This document shows, in pieces, positions 43,194-52,034 of a DNA stretch of 55,149 nucleotides. Numbering within the stretch: position 1 is the stretch's first letter; every line of letters starts with the position of its first letter. The stretch comes from Candidatus Binataceae bacterium. GTDB lineage: Bacteria; Desulfobacterota; Binatia; Binatales; Binataceae. Under the pieces are notes generated by a model. That model was not told the origin of the DNA, did not search any database, and was given only the letters and a program-made list of their open reading frames with translations. Position numbers and translations under genes: made by a program. The DNA lies in assembly GCA_015478645.1 (NCBI GenBank), contig JADMIL010000015.1, forward strand, positions 1 to 55,149, written 5' to 3'.

Positions 43194-45629
43194 GTGTCAA
43201 TTAGGCCAGTGAGGGAACTGCGCCGGTCGGCGCTCGTGATCGTGTTGGCGGTGGGGGTGTGCGTTGCGCTTGGGGGCCGCGCGTCGGCTCAAAGCCTCGG
43301 CGAATTGAACCGGCGGCTCGAGTCGATCGAGCCGCAGGTCGACGCCGGGATGACCGATCCGGCGGCCGCCAGCGCGGCGATTAGCCAGCTCGACGAGGCC
43401 GAGTCCGACTTCGCGCGGATCGCCGACGGCGCGCGATCGACCAGCGCGCTGCTCGGCACCTACGACCGCCTGGAGGATCTGCTCAACCGGATGTACACGA
43501 CCTATCAGGCGCGCAAAGACGCCTGCATCCAGAAGCTCGACAGCGGCGGCACCTGCGATTACGACCAGCCCGAACAGCTCGCCCTGCGCGCGCTCTACCC
43601 GCTGTCGTGGCTGCGCTTCACCGGCGCGGGACTCTACGGCGACGAGCCGGGCACGGCGCGCCGCCTGCTCAACGAAGCGGTCGACGGATTCACCAACAGC
43701 ACCCTGATCATTATCAATCCGGAGCTGGTGCGCGAGAACATGCTCGGCCGCGCCTTTGCCGAGCGCGAGCTGGGCAAGTACCAGCACGGCGAATACGCGC
43801 AGGCGGTGGCCGACTTCAAGCGCATCATGGAGGCCGGTCCCGACACGCGGCAATATCGCGCCGCCGAACAGGGCCTCGCCACGACGTACGCCGCGATGGG
43901 CAAACTCGATCAGGCGCAGGGGCTGTCGGCGCGGCTGTCCCACGGCGCTACCGGCGCACAGAAGTCGGGGCTCGAGATGCTCCATCTGCGCGAGATGTTC
44001 CGGCAGGAGGCGGCCGCGAGCGACCCGGCCAAGCGCGCCGCGATGCATCGGGCGATCGTCGCGTATGCCCGCGACCGCCAGAACAATCGCGACGACTGGG
44101 CGGTCGTAGTGGCGACGGCGGGCGACACGCTGCACGATCCGATCGCCGAGTTCGGCAATTCCAGCGACCCCTTCGAGAACTGGCTGCTGGCCAACGTGCT
44201 CTACTACAAGCATGAGATTCTGCCGGCGGCCAACGCCTATTTCGCGGCCGCGCGCAGCGGCGCCTATCCCAAGGCGTGGAAGTATGCGGCGGATCTTTTC
44301 TATCTGAGCGGGCGCCTCGACATGGTCGAGCAGGTGGCGCACGCGATCGCCCGGCAGCCGTCGAACCCCGACGCGCAATGGGCCTCGTACATGCTCTATA
44401 AAATCCCGCGCCTTGAATGGGAGCGCGGCGGGATGCGCAGCGCCGAACTCGAAAGCCGCTGGGCCGCCGCGGCCAACGACTACCTCAACAATTATCCGCA
44501 CGGCCAGTACGCCTTCGAGCCGCGCTTTCGGCTGGCCGAGATGTACCAGCGCAAGGGCGCGTACGCGCAGGCGGCGGCCCAATACGAACAGGTTGGCGGT
44601 AATTCCAACTACGCGTTTACGGCGCGCTACAACGCCGCCGAATGCTACTATCGCGCGATCACCCCGGCGGCGGGGGCCGGCGGCAAGGCACCGGCGCCGG
44701 CCCCGCCGGCGGTGCAGAACAGCGCCGCCCGCGAGGCCTTGAAGCAAAAGGCGATCGCCGCCCTCAACGACGCGATCCGCATGGAGCCCGGCGCCGAGCG
44801 CCTCGCGCCGCAATCCCAGCGCAAGGCGCTGCGCGACAGCCGCGGGCGCGCGATCTTCATGCTCGTGACGCTGCTCGAGCATGAGCCGGCCGTCGACTAT
44901 CGGACCGTCGCGGCGCTGCTCGATAACTACGAGGCGCAGTATCCGGCGATGAGCGCGAAGTTCGACGAGATCTTCCAATGGCGGCTGATCGCGCTCAACC
45001 GCACCGGACAGTACCCGGCGCTGGCCGCCACGGTCGCCACGCTGGTCGCGCATGACGCCGCCAATCCGGCCCGCAACGATTACATCAAGGGCGTCGGTCT
45101 GGAGTTCTGGAAGAGCGCGCAGGCCCGGCAGGCGGCCGGCGACCAGACCGGCTACCTGGCCGAAGCGCGGCTGACCGCGACGACCTATGAGTATTTTGCG
45201 CGGCAGGCCGCCGAGGGCAAGATTCCGGTCAAGAACCTGACCGGGACGCTGTCGCTTCTGGGCCAGGCCTACCTCGCGCTGGGCGAGACCGATCGCGCCG
45301 CCGCGACGTTCACCCAGGTTGCGGCCGCCGACCCGGGATCGCCCGACGCCAACGCCGGCCTCGCGCGGATCGCGCAGATGCATAAGGACTACAAGGACGC
45401 GCTCGACCGCTGGAGCCGCGTCGAATCGCTCGCGGCGGAGTCCGACAGCCTGTTCTACGAATCCAAGTACAACATGGCCGAGATTTTCGCCGAGCAGGGC
45501 AATGTCGCCAGCGCCTGCGACAAGCTGGCCGTGACCCGCAGCGAGCATCCCAACCTGGGTTCGCCCGGGATGAAAGAACAATGGGGCACCTTGCAGCGCA
45601 AACTCTGCCCCAAGCATACGGAAGGCTGA
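43194..45629 (+). CDS. Large exported TPR-repeat protein
   Basis: An 811-residue protein with a signal peptide (about 10-33, cleavage near ASAQS). A coiled N-terminal stretch (35-110) and then many degenerate tetratricopeptide helices follow, clearest in FKRIMEAGPDTRQYRAAEQGLATTYAAMG, FEPRFRLAEMYQRKGAYAQAAAQYEQ and LGQAYLALGETDRAAATFTQVAAADPGSPDANAGLARI. A Pro/Ala-rich linker near residue 500 divides two arrays. It is probably a periplasmic scaffold; partners are unknown. GTG start after GGGG. The adjacent epimerase-like gene begins three bases after its stop. Confidence 0.8.
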   Translation: MSIRPVRELRRSALVIVLAVGVCVALGGRASAQSLGELNRRLESIEPQVDAGMTDPAAASAAISQLDEAESDFARIADGARSTSALLGTYDRLEDLLNRMYTTYQARKDACIQKLDSGGTCDYDQPEQLALRALYPLSWLRFTGAGLYGDEPGTARRLLNEAVDGFTNSTLIIINPELVRENMLGRAFAERELGKYQHGEYAQAVADFKRIMEAGPDTRQYRAAEQGLATTYAAMGKLDQAQGLSARLSHGATGAQKSGLEMLHLREMFRQEAAASDPAKRAAMHRAIVAYARDRQNNRDDWAVVVATAGDTLHDPIAEFGNSSDPFENWLLANVLYYKHEILPAANAYFAAARSGAYPKAWKYAADLFYLSGRLDMVEQVAHAIARQPSNPDAQWASYMLYKIPRLEWERGGMRSAELESRWAAAANDYLNNYPHGQYAFEPRFRLAEMYQRKGAYAQAAAQYEQVGGNSNYAFTARYNAAECYYRAITPAAGAGGKAPAPAPPAVQNSAAREALKQKAIAALNDAIRMEPGAERLAPQSQRKALRDSRGRAIFMLVTLLEHEPAVDYRTVAALLDNYEAQYPAMSAKFDEIFQWRLIALNRTGQYPALAATVATLVAHDAANPARNDYIKGVGLEFWKSAQARQAAGDQTGYLAEARLTATTYEYFARQAAEGKIPVKNLTGTLSLLGQAYLALGETDRAAATFTQVAAADPGSPDANAGLARIAQMHKDYKDALDRWSRVESLAAESDSLFYESKYNMAEIFAEQGNVASACDKLAVTRSEHPNLGSPGMKEQWGTLQRKLCPKHTEG

Positions 45630-45631
45630 CG

Positions 45632-46036
45632 ATGCTCAAGAAGATCCATCATGTGGGCGTGGTGGTGCCCGACCTCGAGCGGGCGCTCGCGCTATGGCAG
45701 GGCGTGCTCGGCATGCATCTGACGAAGCGCGCGACGATTCTCGATCAGGGGGTGAAGGCGGCGCTGCTTAAGGTCGGCGAGAGCGAAATCGAACTGCTCG
45801 AACCGCTCAGCCCGGATAACGGCGTGGGCAAATTCCTGGCGCGGCGCGGCGGCGGATTGCATCACGTATGCTTCGCGACCGAGGACGTCGAGCGCGAGCT
45901 GGCCGGCGCCAGGGCCAAGGGTATCCAGCTCATCGATCAAAAGCCGCGGCCGGGGCTGGCCGGAATGATCTGCTTTCTCCATCCCAAGGCGACGCGCGGC
46001 GTGCTGGTCGAATACGCGCAGCCCTTCGAGGACTAG
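45632..46036 (+). CDS. mce: Methylmalonyl-CoA epimerase-like VOC protein
   Basis: A 134-residue protein close to methylmalonyl-CoA epimerase: IHHVGVVVPDLERALALWQ with the first metal His, GESEIELLEP, GGGLHHVCFATEDVE with the second His, and FLHPKATRGVLVEYAQP with the terminal Glu. This enzyme interconverts (R)- and (S)-methylmalonyl-CoA; no mutase genes are adjacent, so the exact reaction is inferred. The stop codon TAG lies within the CTAG that borders the palindromic repeat, so the insertion abuts or has set the end of the gene. Confidence 0.85.
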   Translation: MLKKIHHVGVVVPDLERALALWQGVLGMHLTKRATILDQGVKAALLKVGESEIELLEPLSPDNGVGKFLARRGGGLHHVCFATEDVERELAGARAKGIQLIDQKPRPGLAGMICFLHPKATRGVLVEYAQPFED

Positions 46037-46148
46037 GGAACCTCTGCACAAGTTAGGTTGTCATTCTGAGCGCCGCGAAGAATCCCGGATCCGGGACCCA
46101 TGCGCTGCGCTCAGGGTGGCAGCGGAGCCTTGTGCAGAGGTTTCCTAG
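46033..46148. repeat. Complete palindromic repeat (MITE/REP-like element)
   Basis: A 116-base element with 20-base terminal inverted repeats, CTAGGGAACCTCTGCACAAG and the near-perfect reverse complement CTTGTGCAGAGGTTTCCTAG. Inside are nested arms (TCATTCTGAGCGC and GCGCTCAGGGTGG) and a perfect 14-base palindrome TCCCGGATCCGGGA at 46083-46096. It encodes no protein and can fold into one long hairpin. Both borders read CTAG, consistent with a TA- or CTAG-type insertion site. Partial copies form both ends of the window. Confidence 0.85.
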
Positions 46149-46186
46149 CGCCGACGGGCGCCGGCCCGCGCCCGGCACAGGCGCGC

Positions 46187-48325
46187 TTAGTCGCGCGGCG
46201 CGGCTTCCGGCGTGACCACCACGGCCACCGCGCAGCGCACGTTGCGCAGGATGTGGTCGACCTTGGGGCCGAAGTAGAGCCGCCCTTCGGACGGACGAAA
46301 CATCACGCCCATCACCAGCAGATCGAAATTTTCGCGTTCGACCGCCGCCAGGATCACGTTCTCCGGCTTGGCGCCCGCGGCCACGCGGGTCTCAACCGGG
46401 ACGTCGATATGCGCGCCCAGGCGCGCGACCTCCTGCGCGATGAGCCCGCCGTCTTCGGGCTGTCCGCGGCGCCGGTAGAAACCGCGCAGCGAGAGCACCG
46501 GATTTTCGCTGACGTAGAGCGAGGTCATCTGCGCGCTGGTGGCGTGCGCGTAAAGCATCGCGAGGGTGGCGCCGAGGCGCGAGAATTGCGCGCCGGTAGT
46601 CGGTGCGAGCACCTTGCGCAGCGGCATCGCGGTGCCGACGTTGCGCACGATGATCAGCGGCACGGCGGTGTGGCTGGCGAGTTCGCGCAGCAGGTCGCCG
46701 CCCATCGCCAGGTCGCCCTCGGCCGGTGACGCGCCGGCGAAGATCGCGTCGTAGCCGCGCGCGCTCTCCTTGATAATCGCCTCGGCGATCGATTCGGCCA
46801 CCACCGTGCGCTCGAGCAGGTTGCGCGCGCCGCCCATCTCGGCGATCGATCGGATCACCGCGAGGTCGCGGGCGACGCGCCCGTCGGTGCCGGCCGGGTC
46901 GTTGCCGAGAGCGCGAAACACCGTGATGCTGGCGTCGGGATGATTACCCAGCGCCGCCGCCAGATGGGCCGCGAGTTGCGCGTGCGGTCCGCCCCCGCTC
47001 AGCACCAGCAGCTTGGTGCCGGCCTTGACGAACGGCACGCGGGCCATGAATTTCTCGCGCTCAAGGCGTGCGACCTCGGCCGCCTCCGGTGCGATGCCGG
47101 CGAGCAGCCAGGTCAGCATCGGCGGCGTGATGAGCGAGGTGACGATCGCGACAATCACGATAATCGAGTACATCTGTGGGCTCAGTACGCCCAGGTTGAG
47201 CCCGATCAGCGCAACGATAATCTCCATCCCGCCGCGCGCATTCATGCCCGCCGCGACCGCCAGCGACTCGCGCATTTTGAGCCCGTGGAGCCGCGCCCCG
47301 GCGGTGCATCCGATCAGCTTGCCGATAATCGCCACACCGAGCACCAGCCCGAGCACACCGACGCCGTGCAGCGCGAAGAGGTCGGCCTTGAGACCCGAGT
47401 AGGCGAAGAAGATCGGCGCGAAGACCCCGGTAGTCGCCGCTTCGAGCTCCGCCCGGTCGGCCCGCCGCACGCGCGCCGACCGCCCGAGCATCACGCCCGC
47501 GACGAACGCGCCGAAGACCGCGTGAATGCCGATCGCCTGCGTGACGATCGCGCAGACCATCGCCAGGCCAACCATCGTGCTCATGCCGGCATGCTCGGCC
47601 AGGGCGCGGTCGTCAACCCAGCGCATCAGGCGCACCACCAGGTTGGCGCCGACGAAGTAGCAGAAGCCGGCAAAGGCGGCGACCGCCAGCAGGATCGAGC
47701 CGAGCGATTTCAGATCGATCGTGCCGTGCAGGGCGAGACCGGCGACCACCGAGAGCATCAGCCAGCCGACGGTGTCGTCGAGAATGCCGGCGGCGAGGAT
47801 CAGCAGGCCGATATTGCGCCGCATCAGATCGAGGTCGATGAGAATTTTCGCGATCACCGGCACCGCCGAGATCGACATCGCGACCGCCATGAACAGGCTG
47901 AAGATCAGCCGATGGCCGGGATTTGCCAGGTAGCTGACCGGCAGATACCAGCCGAGCATAAAGCCGGAGATCCACGGCACCACGATGCCCAGCCATGAGA
48001 CGGTGAACGCGCCGCGCCCGACGTCGGCCAGGATTTCGAGATCAGTCTCGAGGCCGGTGTAGAGCAGCAGCATGATCACGCCGATCCATGCGACCGCCTC
48101 GATCAGATGGTCCGCGAGCGCGTCGGGCGGGAAAACGATGAGGTGCAGTTCGGGCGCGAAATGGCCGAACAGGGTCGGGCCGAGCAGGATCCCGGCGAGC
48201 AGTTCTCCAATTACCGTCGCCTGGCCCATCCGCTTCATCACGTCGGCCAGAATTCGCGCGCTCAAAAAGAGCAGGGCGAATTGCGTCAGGAAGCGCAGAA
48301 CCTGGGTTTCGCTCAGGTGCGACAT
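46187..48325 (-). CDS. CPA2 cation:proton antiporter with C-terminal Usp-like domains
   Basis: A 712-residue membrane protein. Residues 1-400 give about 12 helices of the Na+/H+ exchanger fold, with LLLYTGLETDLEIL, a discontinuous-helix region around MSISAVPVIAKILIDL and AGILDDTVGWLML carrying the Asp-Asp expected of the ion site. The remainder (about 420-710) reads as two universal-stress-protein-like domains (KLLVLSGGGPHAQLAAHLAAALG; KVLAPTTGAQFSRLGATLAMLYA and FDLLVMGVMFRPS). Such antiporters exchange K+ or Na+ for H+ and may sense nucleotides through the Usp part. The ion is not determined. Confidence 0.88.
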   Translation of the reverse strand: MSHLSETQVLRFLTQFALLFLSARILADVMKRMGQATVIGELLAGILLGPTLFGHFAPELHLIVFPPDALADHLIEAVAWIGVIMLLLYTGLETDLEILADVGRGAFTVSWLGIVVPWISGFMLGWYLPVSYLANPGHRLIFSLFMAVAMSISAVPVIAKILIDLDLMRRNIGLLILAAGILDDTVGWLMLSVVAGLALHGTIDLKSLGSILLAVAAFAGFCYFVGANLVVRLMRWVDDRALAEHAGMSTMVGLAMVCAIVTQAIGIHAVFGAFVAGVMLGRSARVRRADRAELEAATTGVFAPIFFAYSGLKADLFALHGVGVLGLVLGVAIIGKLIGCTAGARLHGLKMRESLAVAAGMNARGGMEIIVALIGLNLGVLSPQMYSIIVIVAIVTSLITPPMLTWLLAGIAPEAAEVARLEREKFMARVPFVKAGTKLLVLSGGGPHAQLAAHLAAALGNHPDASITVFRALGNDPAGTDGRVARDLAVIRSIAEMGGARNLLERTVVAESIAEAIIKESARGYDAIFAGASPAEGDLAMGGDLLRELASHTAVPLIIVRNVGTAMPLRKVLAPTTGAQFSRLGATLAMLYAHATSAQMTSLYVSENPVLSLRGFYRRRGQPEDGGLIAQEVARLGAHIDVPVETRVAAGAKPENVILAAVERENFDLLVMGVMFRPSEGRLYFGPKVDHILRNVRCAVAVVVTPEAAPRD

Positions 48326-48581
48326 GGGGCTCTTTGGCGGGATGCTTCCCGGGGGGCGGCGATTGCGAATCCGCGCGAGTTTCAGAGCGTATCGGCGGCG
48401 TCAGGCCGAATCAACCGCGTGCCATAAGGAGAGCTTTTGCTTCCCGATGTAACGATCAGGAGGCACGGCGATGCCACGTCAAGTTAATCGCCGCGTGTGA
48501 TCGCCGGATGCGCTGGTGCGCAATGCGCCATTCGCCTGGCCCGCGCGCCGGGAGGCGCGCGCTATGCGCTCCGCCGGCGCG

Positions 48582-49292
48582 TCAGCCCTTGAGCGTCGCG
48601 GCGAATAGCTTATTCATGCGCGACCACGCATCGTGCGCGTCGGCGGCGCTATAGATGTCAGCGTGCGAATCGTTGAAAAAGCCATGCGAGCATCCGGGGT
48701 AGACCTTGACCTCGCCCGGCTTGCCGAGCCGCTTGAGGGTTGCGGCGAGCCGATCGACGTCCGCGCGTTGAATCCATCCGTCGTTCTCGCCGTAGGCGTA
48801 AAACATCGGACAGGCGAGCTTCGCAAGTTCGCTGTCGGCCGGGATCTCGCCGTAAAACGGCGCCGCCGCCTTGATTTCCGCGCTGACGCAGGGCAGCAGC
48901 GTCGCGTAGCTGCCGCCCATGCAGAAGCCGGTCACGCCGATGCGCGCGCCGTTGGCGGCGGGCTGCGCCTTGATCCATCCGATCGTGCTCAGCAGGTCGT
49001 CGATCCCGTCGGCCATCGCGAGGCCGCCCATTAGTTCGCCGGCGACATTGGGATCGACGGTGACCTTATGGCCCTGGCGCGAATACAGGTCGGGGGCCAC
49101 GGCAAAGTAGCCTTCGGCCGCAAAACGCCGCGTCACGCCCTGGATATGTTCGTCGAGCCCCCACCATTCGTGCACCACGATCACGGCGGGACGCGCGCCA
49201 ACTTCCGCCGCTGGACGAGCGGTGAAGGCCTTGAGCGTGCACGCCTTGCCCGGATAGCTGACTTCCGCTTCGCTGGTCCGCAGATTAGCCAT
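48582..49292 (-). CDS. Dienelactone hydrolase family protein
   Basis: A 236-residue alpha/beta hydrolase. It shows VIVVHEWWGLDEHIQGVTRRFA, the nucleophile Cys in VTGFCMGGSYA, Asp in YAYGENDGW and His in GCSHGFFND, the Cys-Asp-His triad of dienelactone hydrolases, which open muconate-derived lactones in chloroaromatic breakdown. No other catechol-pathway genes are near, so a broader carboxyl-ester role is likely. GAGGTGG precedes the ATG by six bases. Confidence 0.92.
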   Translation of the reverse strand: MANLRTSEAEVSYPGKACTLKAFTARPAAEVGARPAVIVVHEWWGLDEHIQGVTRRFAAEGYFAVAPDLYSRQGHKVTVDPNVAGELMGGLAMADGIDDLLSTIGWIKAQPAANGARIGVTGFCMGGSYATLLPCVSAEIKAAAPFYGEIPADSELAKLACPMFYAYGENDGWIQRADVDRLAATLKRLGKPGEVKVYPGCSHGFFNDSHADIYSAADAHDAWSRMNKLFAATLKG

Positions 49293-49380
49293 CGGATTCC
49301 ACCTCGGATTTGATTATTGTCGCTCCGCGCGGCCGCGATGGCGGCCGCACGGAGGCGGTTGCGGCGCGTGACGCCGCCGG

Positions 49381-50361
49381 TCACTCGGCCGCGTTCACCG
49401 GAATAAAGCCGACCGTGCCGTTCCTCATCTGAATCCGCAGCCAGTCACCGGTGATCCCCGTCACATGGACGAATTTTCCGCGATGCACCTGCGCGACCGT
49501 GGTCGCCGTGTTGGAGGCGGTCGCAAAGACCGGCGAGTTGTGGGTCAACAGGAACTTGCGGTTCACCGGGCGCACCGGAGCCGTCGCGGCGGCCGGCGGC
49601 GCGCCCGCGGGCGCGGCGCTCTCCACCGGTGCGGCGGGTGGCGCGGCCTCGGCGGCCGGTGACGGTTCACCGGCGGGCGGTGGTGGAGCGCTGGCCGCAC
49701 CCGGCATCAGGCTCGGATCGAGTTCCTTGACGGCGGCAAATTCGGTGGCCGCGTCGGCCCCGCGATCGGGCTCCGCGCTATACAGGTTGGCCAGCGCCAG
49801 ATGGGCGTGGGCGTCCTTCGGCGCAAGCCCGGTGGCGGTGCGCAATTCGGCTTCGGCGACGCCGAGTTTGCCGGCCTTTTGCAGCAGCCCGCCTAAATTG
49901 ATGCGATACGCCACGTTGGTCGGATCGAGTGCGACCGCCGCCCGATATTGCTCCTCCGCCTTGCCCAGATCCGACTGCGCGCTATAAATGTTGCCGAGTG
50001 CGGTATGTGCCCGGGCGTTATGCGGTTCGAAGTCCAGCACCTTCATGTACTCGCTCTCGGCGGCGGCCGGCTTCTGCTCGAAAACGTAGAGATTGCCCAG
50101 CGCGACGTGCGGACGCGGGTCCGACGGCGCCATCGTGGCGGCTTGCTGATAGTCGGTCTCGGCATCGGCCAGCTTGGTGTGCTGCATCGCCTGATCGCCC
50201 GCCGCCAGCTCGTCGTCGACCGATTTATGCTCGCATCCGGCCGCCGCCAGCGTGGTCACGACGCCGATCGCGATTATTGCGGGAAGCAGCCTGGCGCGTG
50301 CGGTAAAGCGGGATGACGGGGTCAAGCGAGGTTTGGCGCTGAGCTGTTCGGTCCATTGCAT
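49381..50361 (-). CDS. TPR lipoprotein with C-terminal SH3-like domain
   Basis: A 326-residue protein starting at the ATG at 50361 with AGGAGC six bases upstream. A signal peptide with lipobox LAAAGC (Cys about 43) marks a lipoprotein. Four or five TPR units follow (about 55-200, for example PRPHVALGNLYVFEQKPAAAESEYMKVL), then a Pro/Ala-rich linker (about 215-265) and a bacterial SH3 domain (about 275-326, VHRGKFVHVTGITGDWLRIQMRNGTVGFIP). SH3b domains bind peptidoglycan or proteins, suggesting an envelope scaffold. It is read divergently from cofC. Confidence 0.85.
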   Translation of the reverse strand: MQWTEQLSAKPRLTPSSRFTARARLLPAIIAIGVVTTLAAAGCEHKSVDDELAAGDQAMQHTKLADAETDYQQAATMAPSDPRPHVALGNLYVFEQKPAAAESEYMKVLDFEPHNARAHTALGNIYSAQSDLGKAEEQYRAAVALDPTNVAYRINLGGLLQKAGKLGVAEAELRTATGLAPKDAHAHLALANLYSAEPDRGADAATEFAAVKELDPSLMPGAASAPPPPAGEPSPAAEAAPPAAPVESAAPAGAPPAAATAPVRPVNRKFLLTHNSPVFATASNTATTVAQVHRGKFVHVTGITGDWLRIQMRNGTVGFIPVNAAE

Positions 50362-50569
50362 AGATGGCTCCTGGAATGACGAAGGATGTGTGAGTAGGCT
50401 GGATCGATGGATCAATCGTGCGCCGGAACCTGTAAGCTCACCCCCACCGATCGCTCAGGCCGGACCCCTTAATGTTTCGCCGCTCGGCCGGGGCTGTCAA
50501 GCCGACCTGCCGCGCGGCCGCCGCAAAAAACAGTTGGCGTGGCGCGCGGCGTGCGTTATAAGGAACGCC

Positions 50570-51220
50570 GTGCGCGCCGTGCTCATAGCCGCCAAGCAAC
50601 TTGCGTTTGCCAAGACACGTCTGGCCCCGGCGCTGCCTGCCGCCGCCGAACGTAGCGCGTTGGCCTGCGCGATGTATCGCGACGTGCTCGCCGCCGCACT
50701 CGGCGCGCGCCGGCCGGACCTGGTCGCCGTCGTGAGTTCCGACCCGACGCTGCTCGAGATGGCGCGGGCGGGCGGCGCGCTGACGATCGATGAGGAATAT
50801 CCGCGCGGCCTCAACGTCGCCGTGCGCCTCGCCACCGAGCTGCTCATCGCGCGCGGCGTCACGACTGTATGCACCGTGCTGTCGGATATTCCGCTGGTCG
50901 CCAGCGAGGATATCGACGCCGCGCTCGCCGCGCTGCCCGGGAGCGGCAACGGCGTCGTGCTGGTGCCCTCGCGCGATTGCTCCGGGACCAATCTGATCGT
51001 GCGCCGGCCGCCGGCTATTATCGCCACACACTTCGGCAGCCAGAGCCTCACCCGCCATCGCGAGGATTGCCGCACGCACGGCGTCGAATGCGCGATCGTG
51101 CCGCTGGCCCGTCCGGCGCTCGATCTCGATCTGGCCAGTGACTTGATCGAGTTCGCGCGCTCGCCCAGTATGACTCACACCTTCAACCATCTTGCCCGGC
51201 TGGGCATGGTTCACGGCTAA
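50570..51220 (+). CDS. cofC: 2-phospho-L-lactate/phosphoenolpyruvate guanylyltransferase (CofC/FbiD)
   Basis: About 216 residues, GTG start with AGGAA five bases upstream; a longer upstream frame is not protein-like. VLIAAKQLAFAKTRLAPALPAAERSALACAMYRDVLAAAL is the family N-terminus, followed by VVSSDPTLL, CTVLSDIPLVASEDI and VPSRDCSGTNLIVRRP. CofC/FbiD activates 2-phospholactate or PEP with GTP for coenzyme F420 synthesis. No other F420 biosynthesis gene is in the window. It lies 23 bases before mlaE and might be co-transcribed, which would be unusual. Confidence 0.88.
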   Translation: MRAVLIAAKQLAFAKTRLAPALPAAAERSALACAMYRDVLAAALGARRPDLVAVVSSDPTLLEMARAGGALTIDEEYPRGLNVAVRLATELLIARGVTTVCTVLSDIPLVASEDIDAALAALPGSGNGVVLVPSRDCSGTNLIVRRPPAIIATHFGSQSLTRHREDCRTHGVECAIVPLARPALDLDLASDLIEFARSPSMTHTFNHLARLGMVHG

Positions 51221-51243
51221 TTGAATCAATTGCGGTATCAATC

Positions 51244-52011
51244 GTGACGATGATCGAGCGCCTCGGCGCAGTCGTGATCGACCGGGTCGCGGCGCTGGGC
51301 GATTTTGTGGTGTTCCTGGCCCAGGCCCTGTTCTGCGTCGTACGGCCGCCGTACAAGTTCCGCCTGACCATCCGCCAGTTGCGCTCGATTGGCGCGGAGT
51401 CGTTCTTCCTGGTCGCGCTCATCGGCCTGTTCACCGGGATGGTGCTCGGCCTGCAAGGCTACAACACGCTGCGCCGCTTCGGCTCCGAAGGCGCGCTCGG
51501 TACGGTGGTTGCCCTGGTCCTGGTGCGCGAACTCGGGCCGGTGCTGACCGCCCTGATGATCACCGCGCGGGCCGGCTCCGCGATGGCGGCCGAGCTCGGC
51601 TCGATGCAATCGACCGAGCAGATCGATGCGCTCAGCGTGATGGCGATCAATCCGATCCAGTATCTGGTCTCACCGCGCGTGCTGGCCGGCGTGATCAGCT
51701 TTCCGCTCCTGACCGGCCTCTTCGACGTCATCGGCATTTGGGGCGGATGGGTGGTCGGGGTCGGTCTGATGGGTGCGCCGGGCGGTCCGTTCATCAACGG
51801 TATCCGCCAGAACATGGGCGGCCACGATATCGCCACCGGCATCTACAAGGCGCTGGTCTTCGGCGTCGTCGTGATGTGGGTATGCTGTTACAAGGGCTAT
51901 AACGCCGAGCGCATGGCGACCGGCGTCAGCCGCGCCACCACCAACGCGGTGGTGCTGTCGAGCGTGCTGATCCTGATGTCCGACTATTTTCTGACGTCGA
52001 TTCTTTTGTAA
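51244..52011 (+). CDS. mlaE: Mla phospholipid transport permease MlaE
   Basis: A 255-residue inner-membrane permease. The MlaE family core is present: FFLVALIGLFTGMVLGLQGYNTL, ELGPVLTALMITARAGSAMAAELGSM, and EQIDALSVMAINPIQYLVSPRVLAGVIS. It forms the membrane part of the Mla ABC complex, which moves phospholipids between the envelope membranes. GTG start; an in-frame ATG two codons downstream is an alternative. First of the mla series. Confidence 0.96.
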   Translation: MTMIERLGAVVIDRVAALGDFVVFLAQALFCVVRPPYKFRLTIRQLRSIGAESFFLVALIGLFTGMVLGLQGYNTLRRFGSEGALGTVVALVLVRELGPVLTALMITARAGSAMAAELGSMQSTEQIDALSVMAINPIQYLVSPRVLAGVISFPLLTGLFDVIGIWGGWVVGVGLMGAPGGPFINGIRQNMGGHDIATGIYKALVFGVVVMWVCCYKGYNAERMATGVSRATTNAVVLSSVLILMSDYFLTSILL

Positions 52012-52034
52012 GAATCGCAAGCTTAACGAGCATC

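Noticed and set aside
43197-45617. 806-codon open frame on the minus strand
   Set aside because: It mirrors the TPR gene exactly and has Arg/Gly/Val-rich shadow composition without a signal or domain.
46033-46148. CRISPR repeat
   Set aside because: The element is a single long palindrome with copies kilobases apart and no regular spacers.
46940-47998. 352-codon open frame on the plus strand
   Set aside because: It is antisense to the antiporter; the product is Asp/His/Gln/Arg-rich, a shadow composition.
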